Below are positions 48,672-57,732 of a DNA stretch of 64,000 nt, piece after piece (position 1 is the stretch's first letter; every line of letters begins with the position of its first letter). Where the stretch lies: the NCBI RefSeq assembly GCF_026686735.1, contig NZ_CP113432.1:5507001-5571000 (forward strand), read 5' to 3'. The position numbers and the translations under genes are program-made. Below the pieces are notes generated by a model. That model was not told the DNA's origin. It made no database searches and worked only from the letters and a program-made list of their open reading frames with translations. The DNA comes from Pseudomonas triclosanedens. GTDB lineage: Bacteria > Pseudomonadota > Gammaproteobacteria > Pseudomonadales > Pseudomonadaceae.

Positions 48672-49847
48672 ATGTCCGAATCCCTGAGCACCGACATCCT
48701 CATCGTCGGCGGCGGCATCGCCGGTCTCTGGCTCAACGCCCGCCTGCGGCGCGCCGGTTTCTCCACCGTGCTGGTGGAGAACGCTGCACTGGGCGGCGTG
48801 CAGAGCATGCGCTCGCAGGGAATCATTCATGGCGGCACCAAGTACGCGCTGCACGGCGCGCTGACCGGCGCCTCCGAAGCCATCGCCGACATGCCCGCGC
48901 TCTGGCGCGACTGCCTGGCCGGCACTGGCGAGCTGGACCTGCGCGGCGTGCGCGTGCTCTCCGACGCGCACTACCTGTGGTCGCCCGGCGGCCTGGCCGG
49001 CAACCTCACCAGCTTCTTCGCCAGCAAGGCAGTGCGCAGCCGTGTCGCCCAGGTGAAAGGCGCGGAACTGCCGCCGGCATTGCAGGACAAAGCCTTCAAA
49101 GGCAAAGCCTACCGCCTCACCGAACTGGTGCTGGACGTTCCCAGCCTGATCGCGCGGCTTGCCGAACTGGCCGGCGACAGCCTGCTGGCCGGCGAGCGCC
49201 TCGAAGCCTTGCGCGAGGACGGCAAGCTGGCCGGCCTGCGGGTCGATGGCCGTGAGATCCGCGCCCAGCGCGTGGTGCTCAGCGCCGGGGCCGGCAACGA
49301 AGCACTGCTGCGCGATCTGGGCCTGGAGCGTCCCGAGATGCAGCGCCGCCCGCTGCACATGGTGCTGGTCACCGCGCCGACCCTGAAACCGCTGTACGCC
49401 CACTGCCTGGGTGGCGGGCCGAAACCCCGCGTCACCGTCACCACCCATCCGCTCGGCAACGGCCAGTGGGTCTGGTACCTCGGCGGCGACATCGCCGAAG
49501 CCGGCGGCGTAGCCCGCGACGAGGCCGAGCAGATTGCCGAAGCGCAGCGCGAACTGCACAAGCTGATGCCGTGGATCGATCTCTCCGCCGCCCGCTGGGC
49601 CACTCTGCGGGTCGACCGCGCCGAGCCGGCGCAGAGCAACCTGCTGCGCCCGGACAGCGCCTTCCTCGCCGAAGACGGCGCGCTTCTGGTCGGCTGGCCG
49701 ACCAAGCTGGCACTGGCGCCGAACTTCGCCGACCGGGTCGTCGAATCGCTGCACAAGCATGGCATCCGCCCGCAAGCCAGCGCCGCCCTGCCGGACCTGC
49801 CGCGCCCGGCCACGGCCCGTCCGGTCTGGGAGGAACTGTTCGGATGA
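48672..49847 (+). CDS. FAD-dependent oxidoreductase (DAO/glycine-oxidase-like fold)
   Basis: A 391-residue flavoprotein: the dinucleotide-binding motif ILIVGGGIAGLWLNARLRRA at about 8-27, then GVQSMRSQGIIHGGTKYAL, a DAO-type active-site approach, and a second Rossmann element with VVLSAGAGNEALL. It belongs to a conserved pseudomonad pair with an aldo-keto reductase, whose ATG overlaps this stop (ATGA). The substrate is unknown; the fold suggests oxidation of an amine, amino acid or hydroxy acid. Cytoplasmic. Confidence 0.85.
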   Translation: MSESLSTDILIVGGGIAGLWLNARLRRAGFSTVLVENAALGGVQSMRSQGIIHGGTKYALHGALTGASEAIADMPALWRDCLAGTGELDLRGVRVLSDAHYLWSPGGLAGNLTSFFASKAVRSRVAQVKGAELPPALQDKAFKGKAYRLTELVLDVPSLIARLAELAGDSLLAGERLEALREDGKLAGLRVDGREIRAQRVVLSAGAGNEALLRDLGLERPEMQRRPLHMVLVTAPTLKPLYAHCLGGGPKPRVTVTTHPLGNGQWVWYLGGDIAEAGGVARDEAEQIAEAQRELHKLMPWIDLSAARWATLRVDRAEPAQSNLLRPDSAFLAEDGALLVGWPTKLALAPNFADRVVESLHKHGIRPQASAALPDLPRPATARPVWEELFG

Positions 49848-50647
49848 ACACTCTGCATCACCTGCACCGTCTGCTGGGCGCCACCGGGCTGAAGGTTTCG
49901 CCGCTGGGCCTGGGCACCGTGAAACTCGGCCGCGACCAGGGCGTGAAATACCCCGAAGGCTTCCGCATTCCCGATGACCGCGAGGCCGCCAACCTGATTG
50001 CCACCGCCCGCGACCTGGGCATCAACCTCATCGACACCGCGCCCGCCTACGGCCACAGCGAGGAGCGCCTCGGCCCGCTGCTGCGCGGACAGCGCGACGC
50101 CTGGGTGATCGTCAGCAAGACCGGCGAGGAATTCGAGGCCGGCCAGTCGCACTTCGACTTCAGCGCCACCCATACCCGCCGCTCGGTGGAACGCAGCCTC
50201 AAGCGCCTGGAAACCGATTACATCGACCTGGTGCTGGTGCACTCCGATGGCAACGACCTGGACATCCTGCGCGGCACCGAAGTCTACGCGACACTCGAAC
50301 GCCTGAAGCAGGAGGGCCTGATCCGCGGCTTCGGCTTCTCCGGCAAGACCGTGGACGGCGGCCTGCTGGCGCTGGAGCGCGGCGACTGCGCGATGGTCAC
50401 CTACAACCTCAGGGAACAGGCCGAGAAGGCAGTGATCGACCACGCCCAGGCCAACGGCCGCGGCATCCTGATCAAGAAAGCCCTGGCCAGCGGCCACGCC
50501 GCCCTCGCCCCCGGCGTGGACCCGATACGCGCCAGCTTCGAGCTGGTGCTGGGCCATCCCGGGGTCGCCAGCGCCATCGTCGGCACCATCAACCCGCTGC
50601 ACCTGCGCCACAACGTGAACATCGCCGCCGAGGTGCTCGACCGCTGA
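49844..50647 (+). CDS. Aldo/keto reductase
   Basis: A 267-residue NADPH-dependent aldo-keto reductase. The catalytic tetrad is visible: Asp and Tyr in NLIDTAPAYGHSEERLG, Lys in VIVSKTG and His in LVLVHSDG. The cofactor loop is partly replaced, with ASAIVGTINPLHLRHN near the end. It is translationally coupled to the upstream FAD oxidoreductase, so the two may act in sequence on the same carbonyl or hydroxy compound. Substrate unknown. Confidence 0.88.
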   Translation: MNTLHHLHRLLGATGLKVSPLGLGTVKLGRDQGVKYPEGFRIPDDREAANLIATARDLGINLIDTAPAYGHSEERLGPLLRGQRDAWVIVSKTGEEFEAGQSHFDFSATHTRRSVERSLKRLETDYIDLVLVHSDGNDLDILRGTEVYATLERLKQEGLIRGFGFSGKTVDGGLLALERGDCAMVTYNLREQAEKAVIDHAQANGRGILIKKALASGHAALAPGVDPIRASFELVLGHPGVASAIVGTINPLHLRHNVNIAAEVLDR

Positions 50648-50954
50648 TCAGCGGTCATGTGGATTGAATATTCCTGTGCCATGCTCAGAGTCCCCCGAGG
50701 AAATCGCGGGCACAGAAAGTGTCGCCAGCCGGCCATTCCCCAGTAAAAACCACGGAATGTCCAAGCCTTTCAGGGAAAAATCCGGAAATCCTTTTGATTT
50801 TCGATAGCACCGGGATCGGTGCGAGGCTGTAGCGACTCCATAGAATCGATCGGCCGGACCGTCCTGCAAGGACGGTCAGCGTTCGCGTCGGCGTCGTCCA
50901 GCAGAGAACGACATACCCGGCGCAACCCGGCGCCCTGTACGAGAAGGAGCCAAC
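50648..50954. other. Intergenic stretch before the Nudix-like gene
   Basis: A 307-base gap with no supportable gene. It holds a perfect 9-bp hairpin, GACCGTCCT-GCA-AGGACGGTC (50857-50877), with no T run, and a TAGAAT box (50841-50846) that could be the -10 of the next gene, in which case the hairpin would sit at the 5' end of its mRNA. Confidence 0.4.
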
Positions 50955-51866
50955 ATGCCCCGTACGCTCGCCCGCAAGGATCCGACCGCCTTCAAGACAC
51001 TGCCGCTGCTGGTGGAAGCCGGCGCGGATGGCCTCGCCTACCAGACCCTCGGCAAGCCGCTGAACTTCGCCCAGGTACTGGAACGGCGCCGCCCCATCGA
51101 GATCGACGACAACGAACGCTTCGTCGCCGAGCTGGCCAACCTCGGCGTCTCGGTGCGCCTGACCCTGAACTTCCAGGGCCGCGACCACTGGATCCTGGTG
51201 CGCCAGCGTCGCCTCGACCGTGGCGACACAGTACTCAAGCTGATTTCCGGCTATGTTCCGGCCCACGAACTGAACCTTCCGCTACTCACCGCCATCCAGG
51301 AAGTCGCCGAGGAGTGCCTGGTGGAGACCGCCGACGGCTGGCTGGGCGGACGTTTCGGCGATACCTGGCTGCCGACGCCGTACGAAGGCATCCTGCGCTA
51401 CCGCGAAGCCAGCCAGTTCTCCCTGACCCCGCTGTCCGGCGCCGCCCGCCCGGTGCAGGCCGGCGCGCTGCGCCTGCTGGAGCGCCCGCAGGCGTATGTG
51501 CACCTGCCGACCGCTTCGCTGCAATTGGTCTACGACCTGCGCATGGAGCTTCCAAGGGATGTGCGCGACGTCAGCCTGTTCCATGTCGACGAGAAACTCG
51601 AAAGCGGCCCGCTGGTTGCGCGTCTTGATCGCCGTCGCCCGGATATCTACCTGCTGCCGCTGGAGCACGGTCAGCCGACCGGCGAGCTGTTCACCCTGAG
51701 CAAGGGTGAACTGTGCAAGGCGAGTACCCGCGGCCTGTGGCTGTCGGAGAGTTTCGCCGAGCAGGACGGCTGGCTGGTGCGGAACGAGCGCATTCGCTTC
51801 CGCGAATGGATGGAGCAGTGGCCGCCCGCCAACGGTAACTCCGGCAGCGGGCGGCGCACGGCCTGA
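50955..51866 (+). CDS. Conserved hypothetical with a divergent Nudix box
   Basis: A 303-residue cytoplasmic protein with no clear family name; it matches a conserved hypothetical next to the same genes in P. aeruginosa. Residues about 96-121 read SGYVPAHELNLPLLTAI then QEVAEECLVE. Set against the Nudix box G-x5-E-x7-REUxEExGU this gives G-x5-E-x9-QEVAEECLV: the catalytic EVxEE core is kept, the spacer is two residues longer, Arg is Gln and Gly is Leu. The region before it is rich in beta strands, as expected of the fold. Convergent with the acyl-CoA dehydrogenase gene. Confidence 0.6.
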   Translation: MPRTLARKDPTAFKTLPLLVEAGADGLAYQTLGKPLNFAQVLERRRPIEIDDNERFVAELANLGVSVRLTLNFQGRDHWILVRQRRLDRGDTVLKLISGYVPAHELNLPLLTAIQEVAEECLVETADGWLGGRFGDTWLPTPYEGILRYREASQFSLTPLSGAARPVQAGALRLLERPQAYVHLPTASLQLVYDLRMELPRDVRDVSLFHVDEKLESGPLVARLDRRRPDIYLLPLEHGQPTGELFTLSKGELCKASTRGLWLSESFAEQDGWLVRNERIRFREWMEQWPPANGNSGSGRRTA

Positions 51867-51878
51867 CAGGCCCTTCGG

Positions 51879-51906
51879 CGATCAGGCCGGCTTGCCGGCC
51901 GGATCG
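51879..51906. repeat. REP-like palindrome between convergent genes
   Basis: CGATC-A-GGCCGGC-TT-GCCGGCC-G-GATCG is a near-perfect 28-base palindrome with a central TT, like pseudomonad REP sequences. It lies between the ends of two convergent genes and may also stop transcription. Confidence 0.5.
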
Positions 51907-51965
51907 CGGATAGATCCACTCCCGCGGGAGCATCGCACGCCGGAATGGAAGCCGGCCGGCGTCCA

Positions 51966-53171
51966 TCACTTCAACTGGCTGGAGCTTTTGCCCAGCAGCC
52001 GCCGCGCGATGATCAGCAGTTGGATCTGCTGGGTGCCCTCGAAGATGTCGAGAATCTTCGAATCGCGCGCCCACTTCTCCAGCAACTCTTCCTCGGCGTA
52101 ACCCAGCGCGCCGGCCAGTTCCACGCACTTGAGCGTCACCTCGTTGGCCACCCTCCCGGCCTTCGCCTTGGCGATGGAGGCCTCCTTGGAGTTGGGCAGG
52201 CGATTGTCGGCCATCCAGGCGGCCTTCAGCGTCAGCAGCCGTGCGGCTTCCCATTCGGCTTCCAGGCGATACAGCGTGGCCTCTGCGTGGCTGGCGCAGA
52301 GCAGCGGCTGGCGATAGTCGAAGCGGCAACCGGCCTTCTTCAGCAGTTCGCGGGTGCGGTCCAGAGAAGCCTTGGCCACCCCCACTGCCATCGCTGCCAC
52401 CAGCGGGCGGGTGTTGTCGAAGGTTTCCATTACCCCGGCAAAACCTTTCTGCACATCGATTTCGGCGTTGCCCAGCAGATTGGCTGCCGGCACGCGACAG
52501 TCGCTGAAGCTGATGGACGTGGTGTCCGATGCCTTGATACCGAGTTTTTTCTCCAGCCGGGTAACGGTCATGCCCGGCGTACCCTTTTCCACCACGAACG
52601 ACTTGATCGCCGCACGGCCCAGGCTCTTGTCCAGGGTCGCCCAGACCACTACCGCATCGGCCCGCGCGCCGGAGGTGACAAAGATCTTCTCGCCATTGAG
52701 CACATAGTGGTCGCCATCGCGGGTGGCCGTGGTGCGGATTGCCGCAGAGTCCGAGCCGCAGCCCGGCTCGGTGATGGCCATCGCGGCCCAGGTTCCGGAG
52801 AAGCGCTTGAGCTGCTCCTCGTTGGCCACCGCGGCGATGGCGGCGTTGCCCAGCCCCTGGCGCGGCATGGCCAGCAGCAGGCCGACGTCGCCCCAGCACA
52901 TTTCCATCACGCCCAGGCAGGCGGAAAGGTTGCCGCCATTCTTCACGCCCTCTTCCACGGCGCCCTTGCGCTTGCTGGCGGAGCTGGCGCCCACGGCGTC
53001 CGGCGAGCCGGCATTCATACCGTCGAGCAAGGCCGCCAGCAGGTCGAGTTCCTTGGGATAGGCATGCTCGGACTTGTCGTACTTGCGCGATATCGGGCGC
53101 AGATAGTTTTCGGCTACCTGGCGGGCCTGGTTCTGCAGGGTTCGGAACTTCTTCGGCGTTTCGAGATACAT
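51966..53171 (-). CDS. Acyl-CoA dehydrogenase with intact catalytic Glu
   Basis: A 401-residue member of the acyl-CoA dehydrogenase family. ITEPGCGSDSAAIRTTATRD and YVLNGEKIFVTSGARAD form the FAD/substrate region, and RDSKILDIFEGTQQIQ carries the catalytic Glu378 in the usual place. ATG at 53171. It lies 11 bases downstream of a second, catalytically altered dehydrogenase in the same direction, so they are co-expressed. Chain-length preference cannot be read. The P. aeruginosa counterpart is the gene pair before hldE. Confidence 0.92.
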   Translation of the reverse strand: MYLETPKKFRTLQNQARQVAENYLRPISRKYDKSEHAYPKELDLLAALLDGMNAGSPDAVGASSASKRKGAVEEGVKNGGNLSACLGVMEMCWGDVGLLLAMPRQGLGNAAIAAVANEEQLKRFSGTWAAMAITEPGCGSDSAAIRTTATRDGDHYVLNGEKIFVTSGARADAVVVWATLDKSLGRAAIKSFVVEKGTPGMTVTRLEKKLGIKASDTTSISFSDCRVPAANLLGNAEIDVQKGFAGVMETFDNTRPLVAAMAVGVAKASLDRTRELLKKAGCRFDYRQPLLCASHAEATLYRLEAEWEAARLLTLKAAWMADNRLPNSKEASIAKAKAGRVANEVTLKCVELAGALGYAEEELLEKWARDSKILDIFEGTQQIQLLIIARRLLGKSSSQLK

Positions 53172-53182
53172 GGAAAAGCTCC

Positions 53183-54466
53183 TTAGAGATGCAGGCCGCC
53201 AGCCATCAGGCTGACCGCGCGCAAGTCGCGGTACCAGCGCTCGGCCGGATGCTCCTGGGTGAAACCGTGGCCACCGAGCAGTTGCACGGCATCGGTGCCG
53301 ATCTTCATGGCCTTCTCCGCGCAGAGCAGCCGCGCCAGGTAGGCCTCGCGGTGGAACGGCTGCCCGCGCTCGGCCAGCGCACAGGCGCGCCAGACCATCA
53401 GGCGCATGGCATCCAGCTCGATGGCGATGTCGGAGACCATGAACGCCACCCCCTGGCGATGGCTGATCGGCTCCCCGAACGCCTCGCGCTCGTTGCAGTA
53501 GGTGATCACATAGTCGAGCGCGGCCTGCGCAGTACCCACCGCCAGCGCGCACCAGGCCAGCGCCGCATGATCGAGGAACGCCGTGTAGTCGAAGTGCTCC
53601 GCCGCCAGCCGGTGTTCGGTGGGCACCTTCACACTCTTGAAGCGAACCCGCGCGGTGCCGGCCGCCTTCAGGCCCATCGCCGGCTCGGAGCGAACTTCCA
53701 CACCCTTGGCGCGGGCATCCACCAGAAACAGCGCCGGCCCGTCGCCGGAGTCGGCGGCGACGATCAGCTTCTGCGCATCCACGCCACGCAGCACCAGGCA
53801 TTTCTCGCCCGACAGCAGGTAGTGCCCGCCGCGCTTGCGCGCCTTGGCGGACAGCCGCTGCGGGTCGGCCAGAAGTTGTGGCTCGTTCACCGCGATGGCG
53901 ATCAGCGGCGCCGCTTCCTCGGCCACGAAGGCCGGCAGCCAGCGCGACTGTTGCTCCGCAGAGGCCCAGCGGCGGATGCAGTTGGCCGCCGACAGCGGCA
54001 CCAGCAACGCGGCGGCCAGGCTCATGTCGCCCCGGGCGAGAGCTTCGGCTATCAGGGCGTTGGTCAGGGTGGTGCGCTCGCCGGCCATGCCGCCGTGCAC
54101 TTCGCCGACGCCGTAGTGGGTCAGCCCCAGTTCCTGCGCCTGGGACAGCAGCTCCAGGCTGAGGCTGGCCCTGGCGTCGGCATCATGGGCAGCCGGGCGC
54201 AGCACGTCGGCTGCGAAGCCTTCGAGCATCTCCACCAGCATCTGCTGTTCATCGGACAGGGACAGGTCGAACAGCCCGTCAGGGTCGACCTTCCTCGGCA
54301 TCTTGCTCTGTTTCGCAGCGCGCTCGCTGACCATGCGAAAGCCCGTACGGCTACCGCTATAGAGCAGCTTTTCGAATGGCTTGCGCAGTTTCAGGCGGTC
54401 CGGCCAGTCGGCCTGGGCGACACGGTTCAGCACGGCCAGGGCACGGCCCTGCACGTCGGTGGTCAT
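53183..54466 (-). CDS. Acyl-CoA dehydrogenase-like protein lacking the catalytic Glu
   Basis: A 427-residue acyl-CoA dehydrogenase relative with an extra N-terminal region of about 60 residues. The middle strand motif is degenerate (AVNEPQLLADPQRLSAKA in place of TEPGxGSD). The C-terminus reads LLGGHGFTQEHPAERWYRD then LRAVSLMAGGLHL and stops. Aligned with the neighbour's RDSKILDIFEGT, the Glu is Ala422 (codon at 53203-53201). A competing enzyme with no catalytic base next to a full one is the layout of heteromeric acyl-CoA dehydrogenases. First gene of the pair. Confidence 0.88.
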   Translation of the reverse strand: MTTDVQGRALAVLNRVAQADWPDRLKLRKPFEKLLYSGSRTGFRMVSERAAKQSKMPRKVDPDGLFDLSLSDEQQMLVEMLEGFAADVLRPAAHDADARASLSLELLSQAQELGLTHYGVGEVHGGMAGERTTLTNALIAEALARGDMSLAAALLVPLSAANCIRRWASAEQQSRWLPAFVAEEAAPLIAIAVNEPQLLADPQRLSAKARKRGGHYLLSGEKCLVLRGVDAQKLIVAADSGDGPALFLVDARAKGVEVRSEPAMGLKAAGTARVRFKSVKVPTEHRLAAEHFDYTAFLDHAALAWCALAVGTAQAALDYVITYCNEREAFGEPISHRQGVAFMVSDIAIELDAMRLMVWRACALAERGQPFHREAYLARLLCAEKAMKIGTDAVQLLGGHGFTQEHPAERWYRDLRAVSLMAGGLHL

Positions 54467-54582
54467 GGCATCTCGCTCCGCGGAGGGTGGATGCCGTCGA
54501 TCATGCGCCGGGAATTGTGGGAGGAACCATGACCGCTTTGCCGCCGGTCGCTGGCAGAGCGGTCAGTGCCGCAGCAAAGGAA

Positions 54583-54602
54583 AACCGGCCTGACGGCCGG
54601 TT
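54583..54602 (-). terminator. Intrinsic terminator after hldE
   Basis: AACCGGCC, loop TGAC, GGCCGGTT. Read leftward, the 8-bp stem is followed by TTTTCCTTT, so it should end the hldE transcript before the acyl-CoA dehydrogenase promoter region. Confidence 0.8.
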
Positions 54603-54730
54603 CGCGCGCCCTGCCGGAGGGACGGTCCTGGCAGGTCCGCAGGCGCTTTCATGCGTGGCGCCACCGGGTCGATGAGGATCGCCCGGCCCCCTCGCCGGGC
54701 GCCGCTCTCGCCGCCAGGGCCGGAGCCAGG

Positions 54731-56155
54731 TCAGCCCTGGTGGCGGATCTTCTCGACGATGGCGGTAGTGGAGCTGTTCTCCACCAGCCCCAGCACGCGG
54801 ACCTCGCCGCCATAAGCCTTGACGATATCTGCGCCGACCACCTGCTCGACGCCATAGTCGCCGCCTTTCACCAGCACATCCGGGCGGACTTCGGTAAGCA
54901 GACGCTCGGGCGTGTCCTCGCCGAAGCTGACGACCCAGTCCACCGCGCCGAGGCCGGCCAGCACGGCCATGCGACGGTCGACGCTGTTGATCGGGCGGCC
55001 CGGGCCCTTCAGGCGGGTCACCGAGCTGTCGTCGTTGACTGCGACGATCAGGCGGTCGCCCTGGGCGCGCGCCTGCTCCAGGTAGGTCACATGGCCGGCG
55101 TGGAGGATGTCGAAGCAGCCATTGGTGAAGACGATCTTCTCACCGTGGGCACGTGCGTCCTCGATCGCCAGCAGCAACTGGTCGAGGCTCAGCACGCCGC
55201 GCTCGGAGCCCTGCTCGCGCTGGACAGCACGGCGCAGTTCCGGGGCGCTGATGGCAGCGGTACCCAGCTTGCCGACCACGATACCGGCGGCAAGATTGGC
55301 CAAGGCCACGGCCTGGGGCAGGTCTTCACCGGCGGCCAGGGCGCCGGCCAGGGTGGAAATCACCGTGTCGCCGGCGCCGGTGACGTCGAACACCTCGCGG
55401 GCGCGGGCCGGCAGGTGCAGGGCGCTATGGCCGGGACGCAGCAGGGTCATGCCGTGCTCGCCACGAGTCACCAGCAGCGCGCCGAGTTCCAGCTCGGTCA
55501 TCAGTTGCTGGCCCTTGGCGACCAGATCGGCCTCGTCGGTGCAACGGCCGACAATGGCTTCGAACTCGGAGAGGTTCGGAGTGATCAGGCTGGCGCCACG
55601 GTAGATGGCGAAGTCCTTGCCCTTGGGATCGGCCAGCACCGGGATGCCGCGCTGGCGGGCGGCCTGGATCAATTGCTGGTGGTTCTTCAGCGCGCCCTTG
55701 CCATAGTCCGAGAGCACCAGCACGCGCGCCTGTTCGAGCAGCGCTTCGACATCTGCGGAGAGGGCGGCGGCGTCGGTGCGGAAGGGCTCTTCGAAGTCCA
55801 CGCGCAGCAGTTGCTGGTGGCGGCTCATGACCCGCAGCTTGACGATGGTGGGCTGGCCGGCGATGCGCTGGAAGCGGGTGGTGACGCCCACCGCCTGCAG
55901 GCTGTCGCTGAGGCTGTCGGAGGCTTCGTCGATGCCGGTGACGCCGACCAGGAAGGCCGGTGCGCCGAGGGCGGCAAGGTTCAGCGCGACGTTGGCGGCG
56001 CCGCCGGGGCGGTCCTCATGCTGCTCGACCCGCACCACGGGCACCGGCGCCTCGGGCGAAATGCGCGAGGTCGCGCCGTGCCAGTAGCGGTCGAGCATAA
56101 CGTCGCCAACCACCAGCACGGGGGCCTGATCGAATCGGGGCATGGTCAGTTTCAT
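54731..56155 (-). CDS. hldE: Bifunctional heptose kinase/adenylyltransferase HldE (RfaE)
   Basis: Makes ADP-heptose for the lipopolysaccharide inner core: the N-terminal PfkB-type kinase phosphorylates heptose 7-phosphate at C1 and the C-terminal nucleotidyltransferase adds AMP. Kinase motifs are [16 protein letters not shown] and [19 protein letters not shown] (catalytic Asp); the transferase begins [20 protein letters not shown] with the HxGH motif. About 474 residues with the ATG at 56155. A terminator follows. It sits downstream of dnpA in the same direction. Confidence 0.96.
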   Translation of the reverse strand: MKLTMPRFDQAPVLVVGDVMLDRYWHGATSRISPEAPVPVVRVEQHEDRPGGAANVALNLAALGAPAFLVGVTGIDEASDSLSDSLQAVGVTTRFQRIAGQPTIVKLRVMSRHQQLLRVDFEEPFRTDAAALSADVEALLEQARVLVLSDYGKGALKNHQQLIQAARQRGIPVLADPKGKDFAIYRGASLITPNLSEFEAIVGRCTDEADLVAKGQQLMTELELGALLVTRGEHGMTLLRPGHSALHLPARAREVFDVTGAGDTVISTLAGALAAGEDLPQAVALANLAAGIVVGKLGTAAISAPELRRAVQREQGSERGVLSLDQLLLAIEDARAHGEKIVFTNGCFDILHAGHVTYLEQARAQGDRLIVAVNDDSSVTRLKGPGRPINSVDRRMAVLAGLGAVDWVVSFGEDTPERLLTEVRPDVLVKGGDYGVEQVVGADIVKAYGGEVRVLGLVENSSTTAIVEKIRHQG

Positions 56156-56251
56156 GGGAACTCCGCAGGTCGAAATCGCCGCGGATAATACCATAGCCGC
56201 CTGGTGCGACTTGCGCCGAGCTGGCGGCGCATTCGACGCTCCGCGCCAGGC

Positions 56252-57667
56252 TCAGTCGACCTTGCGCACCCAGAACAGCTCATGACGGCGCACGGCCTTG
56301 CGGAAGAACTCGTCGTCGCCGGTCACCGGCCAGCGGCGCCCTGCAAGAGCGCGCTGGATCAGCCGGCGCAGGCGCTTCTTGGCACTCAGCGGGGTCTGCA
56401 GGTCATGTTGCAGCGCCAGAGCTTCGGCCTTGTCGATGCGTGTCGCGGCATCGAGCACAGGGCTCCACAGCGGATCGGCCGGCAACGGTTCGATACAAGG
56501 TGGCAGGGCGATGCCGCCGTCGGCCGGGCCCATCGGCCAGCGGTCGTTGTCGTGCAGATGATTGGCGTAGAGCAGGAGGGTCTGCGGCTTCCAGCTACTG
56601 CTGCGGCCAATGGCTTCGAGTACCGCACGGGTGGCGTGTACGTGGTCGGCGTGCGGATCGAGTTCCGGGTGAGCGGTGAGGACCACATCGGGGCGAATGT
56701 GATCGAGCAGCGCGGTCAGGTCGGCAACCAGGTTCAGCCAGGTGGGGGCGCCGTCGGTGTCTCCGGGCAGACGCAAGGCGTTGAAGCCGCGCGCAGTACG
56801 GGTGTCGCTGTCGCCCGAATCGCGCGAGCCGAACGGTTGGCTCGGCTCGGCGGCCATGCCGGGCAGTTGCAGGCAGTAGTAGCCCAGTTGCACGCAACGC
56901 TCGGCCGGCACGCCGCCCCAGAGCGGCGCGGCGATGCTGTCCCAGGTTCGCAGGCGGCCCTTCAGGCGCGCGGCGGCGGCCTTGTCCAGGCCCAGGCGTT
57001 CATAGTGCTCGGCCTCTATCTCGCCCTGGGTCAGGGTGACGATCCACGCCTCCGGGCAGCGGCTGTACTGACCGAAGGCTGCCAGCTCGGCGTCGTCGGC
57101 GTGGGGCGCGATGATCAGCAGGCGCTGGCTGGCATAGTCGGGGTTGCGGAAGGCGTGCAGCACGCCCTGTTGCGCCAGCCGGCAATGGCGGCCACGCAGG
57201 CGCAGACGGCCGGCACGCAGGGCCTCGCCCTGGCCAGACAGATTGATGTAGCGCTTGCCGCTGACGCCGCGCTCGAAGTCCTGGCGGTCGCTCTCGACGC
57301 CGTCGATCAGCACCTGGGGATCGAGCCAGCGGCCCAGCAGCGACGCCTTGACGTCGAGTTCCAGCAGCAGGGTTTCCTCGTCCACCGGCAGCGCGCCCGT
57401 GGCGACATGCAGACCATGCGGGCCGAGGGAGACCGGCAAGGCCATCGAGCCCTGCGGGAAGTCGTAGCGGTAGTCGTCGCGCGGAGAATAGAACAGGTGG
57501 TCGGCGAACCACGCTTCATGGGCGATCCAACCGAGGACGACGGCCAGCGGCACGCTCCACCAGGGCGCGAAGATGCCCAGCAGGATCAGCGCCAGCACGG
57601 CAACGAGCAGGACTGCGCGCTTCTTGCGGCGGTGCTGTTTGAGCAGTTGCTGCTTACGGGCGCTCAT
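56252..57667 (-). CDS. dnpA: PIG-L family de-N-acetylase (DnpA type)
   Basis: A 471-residue protein with two N-terminal membrane segments (about 18-50), a linker domain, and a PIG-L zinc deacetylase domain. Motifs are LLIIAPHADDAELAAFGQYS (AHPDDE variant) and TAHPELDPHADHVHATRAV. The P. aeruginosa relative DnpA, encoded in the lipopolysaccharide core region, has been linked to fluoroquinolone tolerance of persister cells. Here the gene lies between hldE and mig-14, not where I recall it in PAO1. The acetyl-bearing substrate is presumably a core sugar. Confidence 0.88.
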   Translation of the reverse strand: MSARKQQLLKQHRRKKRAVLLVAVLALILLGIFAPWWSVPLAVVLGWIAHEAWFADHLFYSPRDDYRYDFPQGSMALPVSLGPHGLHVATGALPVDEETLLLELDVKASLLGRWLDPQVLIDGVESDRQDFERGVSGKRYINLSGQGEALRAGRLRLRGRHCRLAQQGVLHAFRNPDYASQRLLIIAPHADDAELAAFGQYSRCPEAWIVTLTQGEIEAEHYERLGLDKAAAARLKGRLRTWDSIAAPLWGGVPAERCVQLGYYCLQLPGMAAEPSQPFGSRDSGDSDTRTARGFNALRLPGDTDGAPTWLNLVADLTALLDHIRPDVVLTAHPELDPHADHVHATRAVLEAIGRSSSWKPQTLLLYANHLHDNDRWPMGPADGGIALPPCIEPLPADPLWSPVLDAATRIDKAEALALQHDLQTPLSAKKRLRRLIQRALAGRRWPVTGDDEFFRKAVRRHELFWVRKVD

Positions 57668-57732
57668 CGATGGTTCTCCGTAATCCTACTGTTGGCTCAG
57701 CTGGCGCTGCGCAGGAGGCCGGCGCTTCCGGG

